From Caulobacter hibisci (GTDB lineage Bacteria > Pseudomonadota > Alphaproteobacteria > Caulobacterales > Caulobacteraceae), in NCBI RefSeq assembly GCF_016135805.1, contig NZ_JADWOX010000003.1, positions 186,001 through 250,000 on the forward strand: DNA of 64,000 nt, in the 5' to 3' direction. The position numbers and the translations under genes are program-made. The notes below the pieces were generated by a model that worked only from the letters and a program-made list of their open reading frames with translations, had not been told where the DNA came from and searched no databases. Of this stretch, positions 28,743-36,832 are shown piece after piece (the first letter of the stretch is position 1; every line of letters begins with the position of its first letter).

Positions 28743-29255
28743 ATGACGGCGAAAGCCAAGCGTCACGACCGCGCAGGCGCGGCCTCGGTCCAATGGCGGC
28801 GCGAGCGGCCAGACCTCGATCCGTTCCCGATGGAGCTGGTAGGCCGCCTGTGCGAGGCGGCCGAGATCGTGCTGAAGGACCGGCTTGCGCCGTTGTTCGC
28901 GGCCCACGGCCTGCAGCGCGGCGAGTTCGACGTGCTGGCCACCCTGCGCCGGGCCGGCGGCGACTTCGCCCTGACGCCGACCGACCTCTACGAGACGGCC
29001 ATGGTCTCATCGGGCGGCATGACCGCCCGCATCGACCGGCTGGAGAAGATGGCCCTCGTCGAACGCCGGCCCCATCCGAGCGACCGGCGGGGCACGCTGG
29101 TGGCGCTGACGGGCGAGGGCCTGGCGGTGCTCGACAGGATCCTGCCGCTGCATATCGACAACGAGCGGGCGCTTTTGGCGGCGCTCGACGATGAGGAGCA
29201 GCAGGTGCTGAGCGGCCTGTTGGCCAAGCTGCTGGTGGGGCTCGAGGCGGAGTAG
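28743..29255 (+). CDS. MarR-family transcriptional regulator
   Basis: A 170-residue winged-helix regulator. The dimerisation helix is followed by the recognition region LTPTDLYETAMVSSGGMTAR and the wing IDRLEKMALVERRPHPSDRR, the DRR end of the wing being the family signature. Its ATG is three bases right of the palindromic operator at 28700-28740. It probably autoregulates and represses the divergent MFS pump; the ligand is unknown. Confidence 0.93.
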   Translation: MTAKAKRHDRAGAASVQWRRERPDLDPFPMELVGRLCEAAEIVLKDRLAPLFAAHGLQRGEFDVLATLRRAGGDFALTPTDLYETAMVSSGGMTARIDRLEKMALVERRPHPSDRRGTLVALTGEGLAVLDRILPLHIDNERALLAALDDEEQQVLSGLLAKLLVGLEAE

Positions 29256-29271
29256 CGGGTGAAAACCTCGC

Positions 29272-29352
29272 CCTTCGACAGGCTCAGGGTGAGGTTTTTC
29301 AATCGCCGAGCCTATCCTTGGTCCTCATCCTGAGCTTGTCGAAGGACGAGGA
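29272..29352. repeat. Inverted repeat CCTTCGACAGGCTCAGG family
   Basis: CCTTCGACAGGCTCAGGGTG on the left and CATCCTGAGCTTGTCGAAGG on the right form an imperfect inverted pair around about 35 bp. It lies between convergent genes (MarR and DUF2218) and may end both transcripts. The sequence type is common in alphaproteobacterial intergenic regions. Confidence 0.7.
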
Positions 29353-29375
29353 CCACGCAGTGCTTTGGCAGAAGC

Positions 29376-29717
29376 CTAAAGCCCCAGCCCCAGACCGCCG
29401 CGCGCCTTGGGCGGGTTGATGTGGCCGGCCTCGCGGGCGCGGGTCCAGTTCAGCTTCTCGATGTTTTCGCGGAAGGCAAAACGCAGGATGTGGTCGGCGA
29501 CCACCTGCTCCAGCCTGGCCAGGGCCTCGAAGTCGTCGGCCTCGACGGTGATGTCGAGGCCTTCGGCGTCGGCCGTCATGCGGCAGGGGCCCAGCGGCAG
29601 CGGGAAGGCCGCCGTGCTCTCGGTCAGCTCGACCTCGAACTTGTGGCCCCAGTGCTTGGCCAGCTGGGTCATGTAGCGGGCGGCCTTGTCGGTGACGAGG
29701 CGGGCGTGGCTCTGCAT
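29376..29717 (-). CDS. DUF2218 family protein
   Basis: A 113-residue protein. SHARLVTDKAARYMTQLAKH, HWGHKFEVEL and EQVVADHILRFAFRENIEKL are the DUF2218 landmarks; the family is small, single-domain and of unknown function, often near siderophore-interacting reductases. It is 25 bp downstream of the YqjI-type PadR regulator and in the same direction, so likely one transcript. No siderophore-interacting reductase follows here. Confidence 0.9.
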   Translation of the reverse strand: MQSHARLVTDKAARYMTQLAKHWGHKFEVELTESTAAFPLPLGPCRMTADAEGLDITVEADDFEALARLEQVVADHILRFAFRENIEKLNWTRAREAGHINPPKARGGLGLGL

Positions 29718-29742
29718 GGCTCTGCTCCTTGGCTCCCCGACG

Positions 29743-30336
29743 TCAGACAGCTTCGATCGCCGCGGCCGCGTCGTCCAGGGCCTTGGCCACGGCCGCGATC
29801 TGCTCGGCCGACAGGGCGCCGGCGTGCAGCTTGAGCCGCAGGGCGGTCTTGAGGTTCTCGCGGGCCCGCAGGATCTGCGGCGCGAAGGCGGCGCTGCGCG
29901 AGGCGGCTTCGGCCATGCGGGCGAAGAGGCCGTTCACCGGCTGGGCGTTGGCGTCCAGGAAGACCTGGCCTTCGTCGGTGAGGGTGTAGAGCTTCTTGCC
30001 GCCGCCGGCGTCGGTCGCGGCGACGTAGCCGAGCTCTTCCAGCAGGGTCAGGGTCGGGTAGATCACGCCCGGGCTGGGGCTGTAGGCGCCGCCGGCCGCG
30101 GTCTCGACCGCCTTGATAAGCTCGTAGCCGTGGCTGGGCTTCTCGGCGATCAGCTTCAGGACCACCAGGCGCAGGTCGCCGTGGTCGAAGAACCGGCCGC
30201 CGCCGCGCGGACCGCCGCGGCCGAAGCCCCGACCGCCCATGCCGCCGCCGTGCTCGCGACCGTCGAAGCCGAAGGGATGGCGGCTGTGATGACCGCCGTG
30301 GCGGCCGTGGTGGGGATGGTGATGACGTCCAAACAT
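29743..30336 (-). CDS. yqjI: PadR-family metal-responsive regulator, YqjI-like
   Basis: A 197-residue regulator with a His/Gly/Arg-rich N-terminus (GRHHHPHHGRHGGHHSRHPF) followed by a PadR winged helix. It reads FFDHGDLRLVVLKLIAEKPS, HGYELIKAVE, YSPSPGVIYPTLTLLEELGY and GGKKLYTLTDEG. This is the layout of E. coli YqjI, where the His-rich segment senses nickel or iron and YqjI represses itself and yqjH. Here it precedes a DUF2218 gene. AT-rich repeats upstream (30356-30420) are the likely operator. Confidence 0.85.
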   Translation of the reverse strand: MFGRHHHPHHGRHGGHHSRHPFGFDGREHGGGMGGRGFGRGGPRGGGRFFDHGDLRLVVLKLIAEKPSHGYELIKAVETAAGGAYSPSPGVIYPTLTLLEELGYVAATDAGGGKKLYTLTDEGQVFLDANAQPVNGLFARMAEAASRSAAFAPQILRARENLKTALRLKLHAGALSAEQIAAVAKALDDAAAAIEAV

Positions 30337-30355
30337 GTATGCTCTTTCGATGCAG

Positions 30356-30420
30356 TTTCGTTATATCGAAATGATAGATATATCGAAATCGCAGGACGTC
30401 AAGAGCTGTTTAGATATATC
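30356..30420. promoter_or_regulatory. Repeated AT-rich operator upstream of yqjI
   Basis: TATATCGAAAT occurs twice with a 17-bp period (30362-30372 and 30379-30389). TTTCG-TTATAT-CGAAA (30356-30371) is an inverted repeat, and GATATATC is at 30377-30384 and again at 30413-30420. The cluster lies directly upstream of the PadR gene and next to the end of the lipoprotein gene. Best read as the PadR autoregulatory operator. Confidence 0.65.
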
Positions 30421-30425
30421 TGATG

Positions 30426-30926
30426 CTATCGGTTTGCGACCGGCTTGGGAAAGGCCTGGGTGCAGACCTCTTCGCCGAAGGCGTCGCTGAGCTGCTCTTC
30501 GGCCTCGCCCATCTTGATGACGGCCAGGCGGCCGCCGACGATCGTCTTGCCGATGGCGTAGTCGCCGACCACCTTGCCGGTGCGCACGTCGACCAGTCGG
30601 GCCTTGCCGCGCAGGACGTTGGCGCCGGCGACCAGGGCGGTCATGGCCGGATTGGCCTTGTCGAAGCGGTCCAGCTTGGCCTCCAGCCGCAGCGGCCGGT
30701 CACCCTTGGCGCAGCCGTCGAGCTTGGCCTGGACGTGCTGCTTGAAGAGGGCGTCGAAGCCGTCGGTGACCTTGAGGTCGCCACGCGTCAGCCGCACCTC
30801 GGAGACCTTGGCCTGGGCGCGCCAGTCGGCCGGCAGGGTCTCGACCGCCGTACTGCGCGAAAGGCTGACGCAGCCGCTAGCCATCGTCGCAACGCCCAGC
30901 AGGGCCAAGATCGTCGCCGTCTTCAT
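30426..30926 (-). CDS. Putative lipoprotein
   Basis: A 166-residue protein with a lipoprotein signal (MKTATILALLGVATMASGC, Cys at 19). The mature part contains VSEVRLTRGDLKVTDGFDAL, RPLRLEAKLDRF, GKARLVDVRTGKVVGDYAIG and ends EEVCTQAFPKPVANR. The strand pattern recalls outer-membrane lipoproteins of the YajG/DUF4410 type, but I cannot assign a family. The open frame extends upstream to 31037; I chose the ATG at 30926 because it begins the signal peptide. The second Cys near the end could pair with CAKGD in mid-protein. Confidence 0.72.
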   Translation of the reverse strand: MKTATILALLGVATMASGCVSLSRSTAVETLPADWRAQAKVSEVRLTRGDLKVTDGFDALFKQHVQAKLDGCAKGDRPLRLEAKLDRFDKANPAMTALVAGANVLRGKARLVDVRTGKVVGDYAIGKTIVGGRLAVIKMGEAEEQLSDAFGEEVCTQAFPKPVANR

Positions 30927-31049
30927 CGCGTGCTCCAGTTCCGGTCCCGGCAGCAACGCGCCGAGCGGGGAAAGGTCGCAGAGTCGGAGAACGATGGTTG
31001 GACGAAGGCGCTGAGAGCGGCTTCCATCGGCCATCACCCCCCCTTGAGG

Positions 31050-31142
31050 AAGTCATCGCCCGACTTGTTCGGGCGACCCAAGCGGCCGGTCAGGATGTGG
31101 CTAAGTCGGCTTGGGTCGCCCGCATGAAGCGGGCGATGACTT
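31050..31142. repeat. 93-bp palindromic repeat, copy 1
   Basis: Ends AAGTCATCGCCCG and CGGGCGATGACTT are mutual inverses. Inside, GGGCGACCCAAGCGG and TTGGGTCGCCCG form a second nested pair around a conserved core containing CAGGATGTGGCTAAG. The same element lies at 42523-42615, in the opposite orientation judging by the core, and in diverged form at 32740-32831. It sits between the lipoprotein and oxyR. Confidence 0.85.
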
Positions 31143-31177
31143 CTGGTGGGGGTGGCCGTTCAACGAAGACGCGGCGA

Positions 31178-32074
31178 TCAGGCCGCGCGCAGGGTCTCGG
31201 CCAGGAGCCGCCCCTCGGGGGCGCGGCTGGAGCCGGCGCGCCAGGCGACGACGATCTCGCGGCTGGACTGGGCGGTGTTCAGCGGCCGCACGGTCACCGG
31301 GGCGTTCTCGGCAAGGCCCGCTTGCACGGCCATGGCCGGCAGGAACGACACCCCCAGGCCCGAGCCGATCATCTGCACCAGGGTGGGTAGGGAGGTGGCC
31401 GCGAAGCTTTCGTCCTCGCCGTTGGTCTTGGGCGGCTCCAGGCCGCAGGCCGACAGGGCATGGTCGCGCAGGCAGTGGCCGTCTTCCAGCAGGATCAGGT
31501 CCTGGCCGTCGAGGCTGGACGGATCGACCCGGTCCTGCAGGGCCATCGGGTGGTTGGCGGGCGCGGCGGCCAGCAGTTCGTCGTCTTCGACATGGGCCCA
31601 GTCCAGGCCGCTCATGTCGTAGGGCAGGGCGATCAGGGCGGCGTCCAGCGAGCCGGCCTTCAGCGAGGCGATCAGGCGCTGGGTCAGGTCCTCGCGCAGG
31701 AACAGGCGCAGCTTGGGGAACTGGTCGCGCAGCATCGGCAGGGCGCGCGGCAGCAGGTAGGGCGCGACGGTCGGGATCACCCCCAGGCGGAAGCGGCCGG
31801 CCAGCGGCTGGCCCGCGCCGCGGGCGGCCTGCACCAGGTCTTCGGTTTGGGCGAGGATGGCGGTGGCGCGGCGCACGGCCTCCTGGCCGGCGGCGGTCAG
31901 GATCACGCCCGAGCGGGCCCTGTCGACCACCGGGGCGCCGAGGATCTTCTCCAGCTCCTGGATGCCGGCCGACAGGGTGGGCTGGGTGACGTAGCAGGCC
32001 TCGGCCGCCCGGCTGAACGAGCCGTGCTCGGACAGGAGCTTGAGGTACTGCATCTGGCGAAGGGTGGGGAGCAT
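31178..32074 (-). CDS. oxyR: LysR-type hydrogen peroxide sensor OxyR
   Basis: A 298-residue LysR regulator. The N-terminal helix-turn-helix reads FSRAAEACYVTQPTLSAGIQ. The C-terminal redox domain has LLEDGHCLRDHALSACGLEP, matching the peroxide-sensing pair of E. coli OxyR (Cys199 and Cys208) in sequence and spacing. This separates it from generic LysR proteins. It is divergent from ahpD and an ATAG-N7-CTAT site lies just upstream, as for OxyR-controlled promoters. I used the ATG at 32074; the frame is open 41 codons further. Confidence 0.93.
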   Translation of the reverse strand: MLPTLRQMQYLKLLSEHGSFSRAAEACYVTQPTLSAGIQELEKILGAPVVDRARSGVILTAAGQEAVRRATAILAQTEDLVQAARGAGQPLAGRFRLGVIPTVAPYLLPRALPMLRDQFPKLRLFLREDLTQRLIASLKAGSLDAALIALPYDMSGLDWAHVEDDELLAAAPANHPMALQDRVDPSSLDGQDLILLEDGHCLRDHALSACGLEPPKTNGEDESFAATSLPTLVQMIGSGLGVSFLPAMAVQAGLAENAPVTVRPLNTAQSSREIVVAWRAGSSRAPEGRLLAETLRAA

Positions 32075-32083
32075 GGCTCCGAT

Positions 32084-32098
32084 ATAGGCCCGATCTAT
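32084..32098. promoter_or_regulatory. OxyR-type operator ATAG-N7-CTAT
   Basis: ATAG (32084-32087), seven bases, CTAT (32095-32098) is a perfect match to the OxyR half-operator, widened to CGATATAG...CTATCG. It lies 10 bp from the oxyR start codon in the 121-bp space between oxyR and ahpD. A second dyad at the expected 7-bp spacing is not clear; a single ATAG occurs at 32123. Confidence 0.7.
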
Positions 32099-32195
32099 CG
32101 AAAAGCCAAAACCGATCGACCGATAGCGACGCCCTCTCGCTCTGAAACGCCGATCATGCGCATCTCCCGGGCACGAACCCCTCCGGACTGCGCCC

Positions 32196-32726
32196 ATGCC
32201 GCCCCTCGACGCCCTCGCCTCGACCCTGCCCGCCTACGCCCGCGACGTGGCGACCAATCTGCGGGTGCTGAGCGAGGAGACCGTGCTGGGCGAGGCGGCC
32301 AGATGGGGCTGCTTCGTCGCCTGCGCCCATGCGGTCGGACCGGCGGCGCTGGTGCGTGCGGCGAGCGCCGCGGCGCTGGAGGCCGGGGTTTCGGCGGAGA
32401 CGATCGCCGCGGTCAAGGCGGCGGCCGCGACCATGGCCATGAACAACGTCTACCACCGCGCCATCCACCTGATGGACAACGCCGAGTACCGCGCCCTGCC
32501 CTCTCGGCTGCGGATCAACGTGACACGCAATCCCGGCGCGCCGCGCGTCGACTTCGAGCTGTGGTCGCTGGCCGTGTCGGCGATCAATGGCTGCGGCGCG
32601 TGCCTGGACGCCCATGAGGAAGAGCTGCGGGCGCTGGGCGTAACCGCGCTTCAGGTGCAGGCGGCCCTGCGCATCGCGGCCGTCGTCCATGCGGCGGGCC
32701 GGGTGCTGGCGGCGGAGGCGGTTTAG
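32196..32726 (+). CDS. ahpD: Alkyl hydroperoxidase AhpD
   Basis: A 176-residue all-helical antioxidant protein. The catalytic Cys pair is in NGCGACLDAHEEEL near residues 132-135, the AhpD signature with the proton-relay His and Glu. AMNNVYHRAIHLMDN marks the N-terminal repeat. In the known system AhpD reduces the peroxiredoxin AhpC using lipoamide. Here it is directly divergent from oxyR and no ahpC lies between or after them. OxyR control via the ATAG-N7-CTAT site is likely. Confidence 0.92.
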   Translation: MPPLDALASTLPAYARDVATNLRVLSEETVLGEAARWGCFVACAHAVGPAALVRAASAAALEAGVSAETIAAVKAAAATMAMNNVYHRAIHLMDNAEYRALPSRLRINVTRNPGAPRVDFELWSLAVSAINGCGACLDAHEEELRALGVTALQVQAALRIAAVVHAAGRVLAAEAV

Positions 32727-32739
32727 GTTCTTTTTCAAG

Positions 32740-32831
32740 AAGTCATCGCCCGCTTCATGCGGGCGACCCAAGCTGACTTGGCCAATTCTGACGCGCCGCT
32801 TGGGTCGCCCGGACAAGCCGGCCGATGACTT
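32740..32831. repeat. 93-bp palindromic repeat, copy 2 (diverged)
   Basis: Starts AAGTCATCGCCCGCTTCATG with GGGCGACCCAAGC and ends GCTTGGGTCGCCCGG...GCCGATGACTT. The core differs (GACTTGGCCAATTCTGACGC) from copies 1 and 3. It begins 13 bp after the ahpD stop. Confidence 0.8.
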
Positions 32832-32866
32832 TCTTTTGTTTGTTAGGCCTTTTGAAGCTGAAGCCT

Positions 32867-33733
32867 CTACATCGCCGACTTCACCGCCTTGGCGAACGCC
32901 GCCCCGTGGTCGTGGGCGTGTTCGAGGAAGAGGTCGGGCTCGATGATCTCCAGCTCCATCAGCTGGGGCGTGTGGTCGAGGCCGCGGATCAGGTCGACGC
33001 GGGCGTAGGTCAGGGGCTGGCCGACGGCGTCCAGCACCATGCGGGCGGCGTGCAGGGCCTCGGGCTCGGGCGCGATCTCGGAGACCTTGCCGCCATACTG
33101 CGGCTGCACCCGGAAGTCGCCGGGCACGGCCACCTTGGTCACCGCGTGGCTGAAGGCGCCGTCGAAGAAGAACAGCGACAGCTCGCCCTCCTCGCCCACC
33201 GCCGGCAGGAACGGCTGGATCAGCGCAGGACCGGTCGGCGCGCCGGAAAGGTCGAAGTCGCGGCCGAGCTTCACCGTCTGGTGCGAGCCGCCGGAGACCT
33301 GCGGCTTGGCGACCACGACATCGACCTGGAAGCGATCGCGGGCCTCGACCACCGCCTCGGGCGTGACCTTGTCGAGCGTGACGGTCGGCACCACCGGCGC
33401 GCCCTTGGCGGCCAGTTCGGACAGATAGGTCTTGGCGGTGTTCCAGCGCAGCAGGGCTGGCGGATTGGCCGTGCGCACGCCGGCCGCCTCCAGGGCGTCG
33501 ATCCGCGCATGCCATTCCGGCTCGCGATGGTGATAGCCCCATGACAGCAGCGGCAGGACGATCCCCTGCCCGCCCGCCTCGACCGGATCGGTCCAGGACC
33601 GCGAGGCGACGCTCAGGCCCAGCGCCCGCAGCGGCGCGGCCAGGCGCTCGAACAGCGGCGGCCAGCTCTGGGCGAAGCGCGGCTCGTCGGCGGCGGGGAC
33701 CAGGATCAGGACGTCGGGAAAGGTCGTGCTCAT
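32867..33733 (-). CDS. ATP-grasp fold protein (glutathione synthetase-like)
   Basis: A 288-residue protein with an N-terminal nucleotide-precursor-like domain (DVLILVPAADEPRFAQSWPP) and an ATP-grasp core. The core shows VVVAKPQVSGGSHQTVKLG (glycine-rich ATP lid with the Lys), ALIQPFLPAVGEEGELSLFF and the metal-ligand end YARVDLIRG...LMELEIIEPDLFLEHA. It is about the size of cycloserine DcsG-type and peptide-ligating members, so an amide or ring-forming ligase is likely but the substrate is unknown. The ATG at 33733 is used; an upstream Met is not conserved-looking. Isolated from other biosynthetic genes. Confidence 0.82.
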   Translation of the reverse strand: MSTTFPDVLILVPAADEPRFAQSWPPLFERLAAPLRALGLSVASRSWTDPVEAGGQGIVLPLLSWGYHHREPEWHARIDALEAAGVRTANPPALLRWNTAKTYLSELAAKGAPVVPTVTLDKVTPEAVVEARDRFQVDVVVAKPQVSGGSHQTVKLGRDFDLSGAPTGPALIQPFLPAVGEEGELSLFFFDGAFSHAVTKVAVPGDFRVQPQYGGKVSEIAPEPEALHAARMVLDAVGQPLTYARVDLIRGLDHTPQLMELEIIEPDLFLEHAHDHGAAFAKAVKSAM

Positions 33734-33846
33734 GCCCACAGGGTTAGAAAGCCGCACCATATCGGGCAAGCCCCGCGTTGCCTTGCCGGCCCCGTTCCTT
33801 TACTTGCCAACGGTTCTCTTTTCGCAGTCCCCATCGGAACCGCCCC

Positions 33847-34836
33847 ATGACCGCCCTCTACGACGTCGCAGCCATCGGCAACGCCATCGTCGATGTCATC
33901 GCCCAGTGCGACGACGCCTTCCTGGACGCCCAAGGGCTCGTGAAGGGCTCGATGGCGCTGATTGACACGACGCGCGCGGCCAGCCTGTACGACGCCATGG
34001 CGGCCGGCATCGAGGCCTCGGGCGGCAGCGCCGGCAACACCGTGGCGGGCGTGGCCAGCTTCGGCGGCAAGGCCGCCTTCATCGGCAAGGTCGCCGACGA
34101 CCAGCTGGGCCGGGTGTTCACCCACGACATGCGCGCCATCGGCGGAACCTTCACCACCCCGCCGCTAGCCGAAGGCCCGGCGACCGCCCAGTGCCTGATC
34201 AACGTCACCCCCGACGCCCAGCGCACCATGTCGACCTATCTGGGCGCCTGCGTCGAGCTGACCGCCGCCGACGTCGATCCGGCGATCATCGAGGCCGCCC
34301 AGTACGCCTATCTGGAAGGCTACCTGTTCGACCCGCTGGAAGCCCGCCGCGCCTTCGCCAAGGCGGCCGCCCTGAGCCACGGCGCCGGGCGCAAGATCGC
34401 CATCACGCTTTCCGACAGCTTTGTCGTCGACCGCCACCGCGAGGCCCTGCTGGGCTTCGTCGAGACCCAGTGCGACATCGTCTTCGCCAACGCCTCGGAA
34501 GTCTGCGCCCTGTTCCAGACCGACGATTTCGACGCGGCCGTGAAGGCCCTGGCTTCGCGGGTCGAGATCGCCGCCGTCACCCGAAGCGAAAAGGGTTCGG
34601 TGGTCGCCCAGGGCGACAGCGTTCAAGAAATCTCCGCCTTCCCGGTGGAAAAAGTCGTGGACACGACGGGCGCGGGCGACCAATACGCCGCAGGTTTCCT
34701 CTACGGCCTGTCCCAGGGCCGCTCGCTGGCCGACTGCGGCAAGCTGGGCTCCCTGGCCGCCGCCGAGGTGATCGCCCACTATGGTCCGCGCCCGCAGGTC
34801 AAGCTGCGCGAGCTGGCCGCCCAGAACGGACTCTAA
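33847..34836 (+). CDS. PfkB-family carbohydrate/nucleoside kinase
   Basis: A 329-residue ribokinase-fold kinase. It opens YDVAAIGNAIVDVIAQCDD, has the substrate loop GGSAGNTVAGVASFGGKAAF near residue 58 and the catalytic DTTGAGDQYAAGFLYG near 277, where the Asp is the base. The closest well-known relatives are adenosine kinase-type enzymes, but sugar specificity cannot be excluded. hisB starts 36 bp downstream after a small palindrome, so this kinase may be transcribed with the his operon. Confidence 0.92.
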   Translation: MTALYDVAAIGNAIVDVIAQCDDAFLDAQGLVKGSMALIDTTRAASLYDAMAAGIEASGGSAGNTVAGVASFGGKAAFIGKVADDQLGRVFTHDMRAIGGTFTTPPLAEGPATAQCLINVTPDAQRTMSTYLGACVELTAADVDPAIIEAAQYAYLEGYLFDPLEARRAFAKAAALSHGAGRKIAITLSDSFVVDRHREALLGFVETQCDIVFANASEVCALFQTDDFDAAVKALASRVEIAAVTRSEKGSVVAQGDSVQEISAFPVEKVVDTTGAGDQYAAGFLYGLSQGRSLADCGKLGSLAAAEVIAHYGPRPQVKLRELAAQNGL

Positions 34837-34842
34837 CCACCC

Positions 34843-34860
34843 AAGGCCCCCCGGGGCCTT
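34843..34860 (+). terminator. Palindrome between the PfkB kinase and hisB
   Basis: AAGGCCCC-CC-GGGGCCTT is a perfect palindrome just after the kinase stop. The central loop is too tight for all eight pairs, and no T-run follows, so it may be a weak terminator or a cruciform site. Translation of hisB starts 12 bp on. Confidence 0.35.
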
Positions 34861-34872
34861 CAAGGACGAAGC

Positions 34873-35463
34873 ATGGCCCGCACCGCTGAAGTGGTCCGCG
34901 AGACGAAGGAGACCCAGATCCGGGTCTGGATCGATCTCGACGGGACCGGCGCCTCGACGATCTCGACCGGCATTGGTTTCTACGACCATATGCTGGAGAG
35001 CTTCGCGCGCCACGGCGGCTTCGACCTGAAGATCGAGACCAAGGGCGACCTGCACATCGACATGCACCACACGGTGGAAGACACCGGGATCGTGCTGGGT
35101 CAGGCGATCAACAAGGCGCTGGACGGCTTCAAGGGCATCCGGCGCTTCGGTCACGCCTATATCCCGATGGACGAGACGCTGACGCGTTGCGCCATCGACC
35201 TGTCGAACCGCGCCTATCTGATCTGGAAGGTCGAGTTCAAGCGGCCCAAGGTCGGCGAGATGGACACCGAGCTCTTCAAGGAGTTCCACCACGCCTTCGC
35301 GATGAACTGCGGCGCGTGCATCCATCTGGAGACCCTGTACGGCGACAACACCCACCACGTGGCGGAGAGCGGCTTCAAGGCGCTTGCCCGGGCCCTGCGC
35401 CAGGCGGTGGAGTTCGATCCGAAGACCGGCGGCCAGGCGCCGTCGACCAAGGGCGTACTGTAG
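34873..35463 (+). CDS. hisB: Imidazoleglycerol-phosphate dehydratase
   Basis: A 196-residue monofunctional HisB, sixth step of histidine synthesis. The manganese-binding repeats read FYDHMLESFARHGGFDL, MHHTVEDTGI and the later GACIHLETLYGDNTHH then VAESGFKALARAL. Length fits the stand-alone bacterial enzyme without the phosphatase domain. It is the first gene of the run hisB-H-A-F-E, all overlapping or nearly so. Confidence 0.97.
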   Translation: MARTAEVVRETKETQIRVWIDLDGTGASTISTGIGFYDHMLESFARHGGFDLKIETKGDLHIDMHHTVEDTGIVLGQAINKALDGFKGIRRFGHAYIPMDETLTRCAIDLSNRAYLIWKVEFKRPKVGEMDTELFKEFHHAFAMNCGACIHLETLYGDNTHHVAESGFKALARALRQAVEFDPKTGGQAPSTKGVL

Positions 35464-35468
35464 GTTCC

Positions 35469-36110
35469 ATGCAAACTCTCGCCCTGATCGACTACGGGTC
35501 GGGCAACCTGCGATCGGCGGAAAAGGCCTTGAACGAGGCCGCCCGCCGGCGCGGCGTCGCCGCCTCCATCGTCGTCACAGCCGACCCCGACATCGTGGCC
35601 AAGGCCGACCGGGTGTTCCTGCCCGGCGTCGGCGCCTTCGCCTCGTGCCGCGCGGGCCTGGACGCCTCGGGCGTCTATGAAGCCATGAACGAGGCCGTGC
35701 ACCAGCGCGGCGCGCCGTTCATGGGCATCTGCGTCGGTCACCAGCTGCTCGCCACCGAGGGCCTGGAGTTCGGCGTCACGCCGGGCCTGGACTGGATCTC
35801 CGGCCAGGTGACCAGGCTCGAACCGACCGACCCTTCGCTGACCATCCCGCACATGGGCTGGAACGCCATCGCCTTCCGCCGCGCTCATCCCCTGTTCGTG
35901 GGGATCGAGGACGGCGCCCACATGTACTATGCCAATTCCTTCGCGCTCTCGGCGGCCGATCCGGCCGACGTGGTGGCGACCAGCGACCACGGCGGCGCGT
36001 TCGTCGCGGCGGTGGCCAAGGGGAATGTCGCGGGCGTACAGTTCCACCCCGAAAAATCACAAGCCGCCGGGCTCGCCCTGCTCGCCAACTTCCTGGAATG
36101 GCGCCCATGA
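35469..36110 (+). CDS. hisH: Imidazole glycerol phosphate synthase, glutaminase subunit HisH
   Basis: A 213-residue class I glutamine amidotransferase supplying ammonia to HisF. It opens TLALIDYGSGNLRSAEKAL, has the nucleophile in GICVGHQLLATEGLEFG (Cys near residue 84), and ends in the catalytic His-Glu of GVQFHPEKSQAAGLALLANF. Its TGA overlaps the hisA ATG as ATGA. Position 5 bp after hisB supports translational coupling. Confidence 0.96.
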   Translation: MQTLALIDYGSGNLRSAEKALNEAARRRGVAASIVVTADPDIVAKADRVFLPGVGAFASCRAGLDASGVYEAMNEAVHQRGAPFMGICVGHQLLATEGLEFGVTPGLDWISGQVTRLEPTDPSLTIPHMGWNAIAFRRAHPLFVGIEDGAHMYYANSFALSAADPADVVATSDHGGAFVAAVAKGNVAGVQFHPEKSQAAGLALLANFLEWRP

Positions 36111-36832
36111 TCCTCTATCCCGCCATCGACCTGAAGGACGGCCAGTGCGTGCGCCTGCTGCACGGCGACATGGACAAGGCCACGGTCTTCAACAACAGCC
36201 CGGCCGACCAGGCCCAGCGGTTCGTCAAGGACGGCTTCTCGTGGCTGCACGTGGTCGACCTGAACGGCGCCATCGAGGGCAAGTCGGTCAATACCGACGC
36301 CGTGCAATCGATCCTGGAGTCGATCTCGATCCCGGTGCAGCTGGGCGGCGGCATCCGCACCCTGGAAGGCATCGAGGCCTGGATCGAAGCCGGCGTGTCC
36401 CGCGTGATCCTCGGCACCATCGCCGTCCACGATCCGGAGCTGGTCAAGAAGGCCGCCCGCCTGTGGCCCGAGCAGATCGCCGTGGCGGTCGACGTGCGTG
36501 ACGGCAAGGTCGCGGTCGACGGCTGGACCGGCCTGTCGGACATCGACGCCATCACCCTGGGCAAGCGCTTCGAGGACGCGGGCGTCGCCGCCCTGATCGT
36601 CACCGACATCAGCCGCGACGGCGCCCTGACCGGCGTCAATGTCGAGGGCGTGGGCGAACTGGCCGACGCCGTCTCGATCCCCGTCATCGCCTCGGGCGGC
36701 GTGGCCGCGGTGGCCGACATCGAGCGGCTGAAGGCCCGCAAGGGCGTCGAGATCGCCGGGGCGATCCTGGGCCGCTCGCTCTACGCCGGCACCATCAAGC
36801 CCTCCGAAGCCCTGGTCGCGGCGGCGCTCTGA
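36107..36832 (+). CDS. hisA: Phosphoribosylformimino-AICAR-phosphate isomerase HisA
   Basis: A 241-residue TIM barrel. [19 protein letters not shown] holds the first catalytic Asp and [11 protein letters not shown] the second, with [13 protein letters not shown] for the phosphate site. An ATG nine bases earlier would add MAP; I chose the ATG at 36107, which gives the family N-terminus and the ATGA overlap with hisH. Its stop overlaps hisF (TGATG). Confidence 0.96.
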   Translation: MILYPAIDLKDGQCVRLLHGDMDKATVFNNSPADQAQRFVKDGFSWLHVVDLNGAIEGKSVNTDAVQSILESISIPVQLGGGIRTLEGIEAWIEAGVSRVILGTIAVHDPELVKKAARLWPEQIAVAVDVRDGKVAVDGWTGLSDIDAITLGKRFEDAGVAALIVTDISRDGALTGVNVEGVGELADAVSIPVIASGGVAAVADIERLKARKGVEIAGAILGRSLYAGTIKPSEALVAAAL

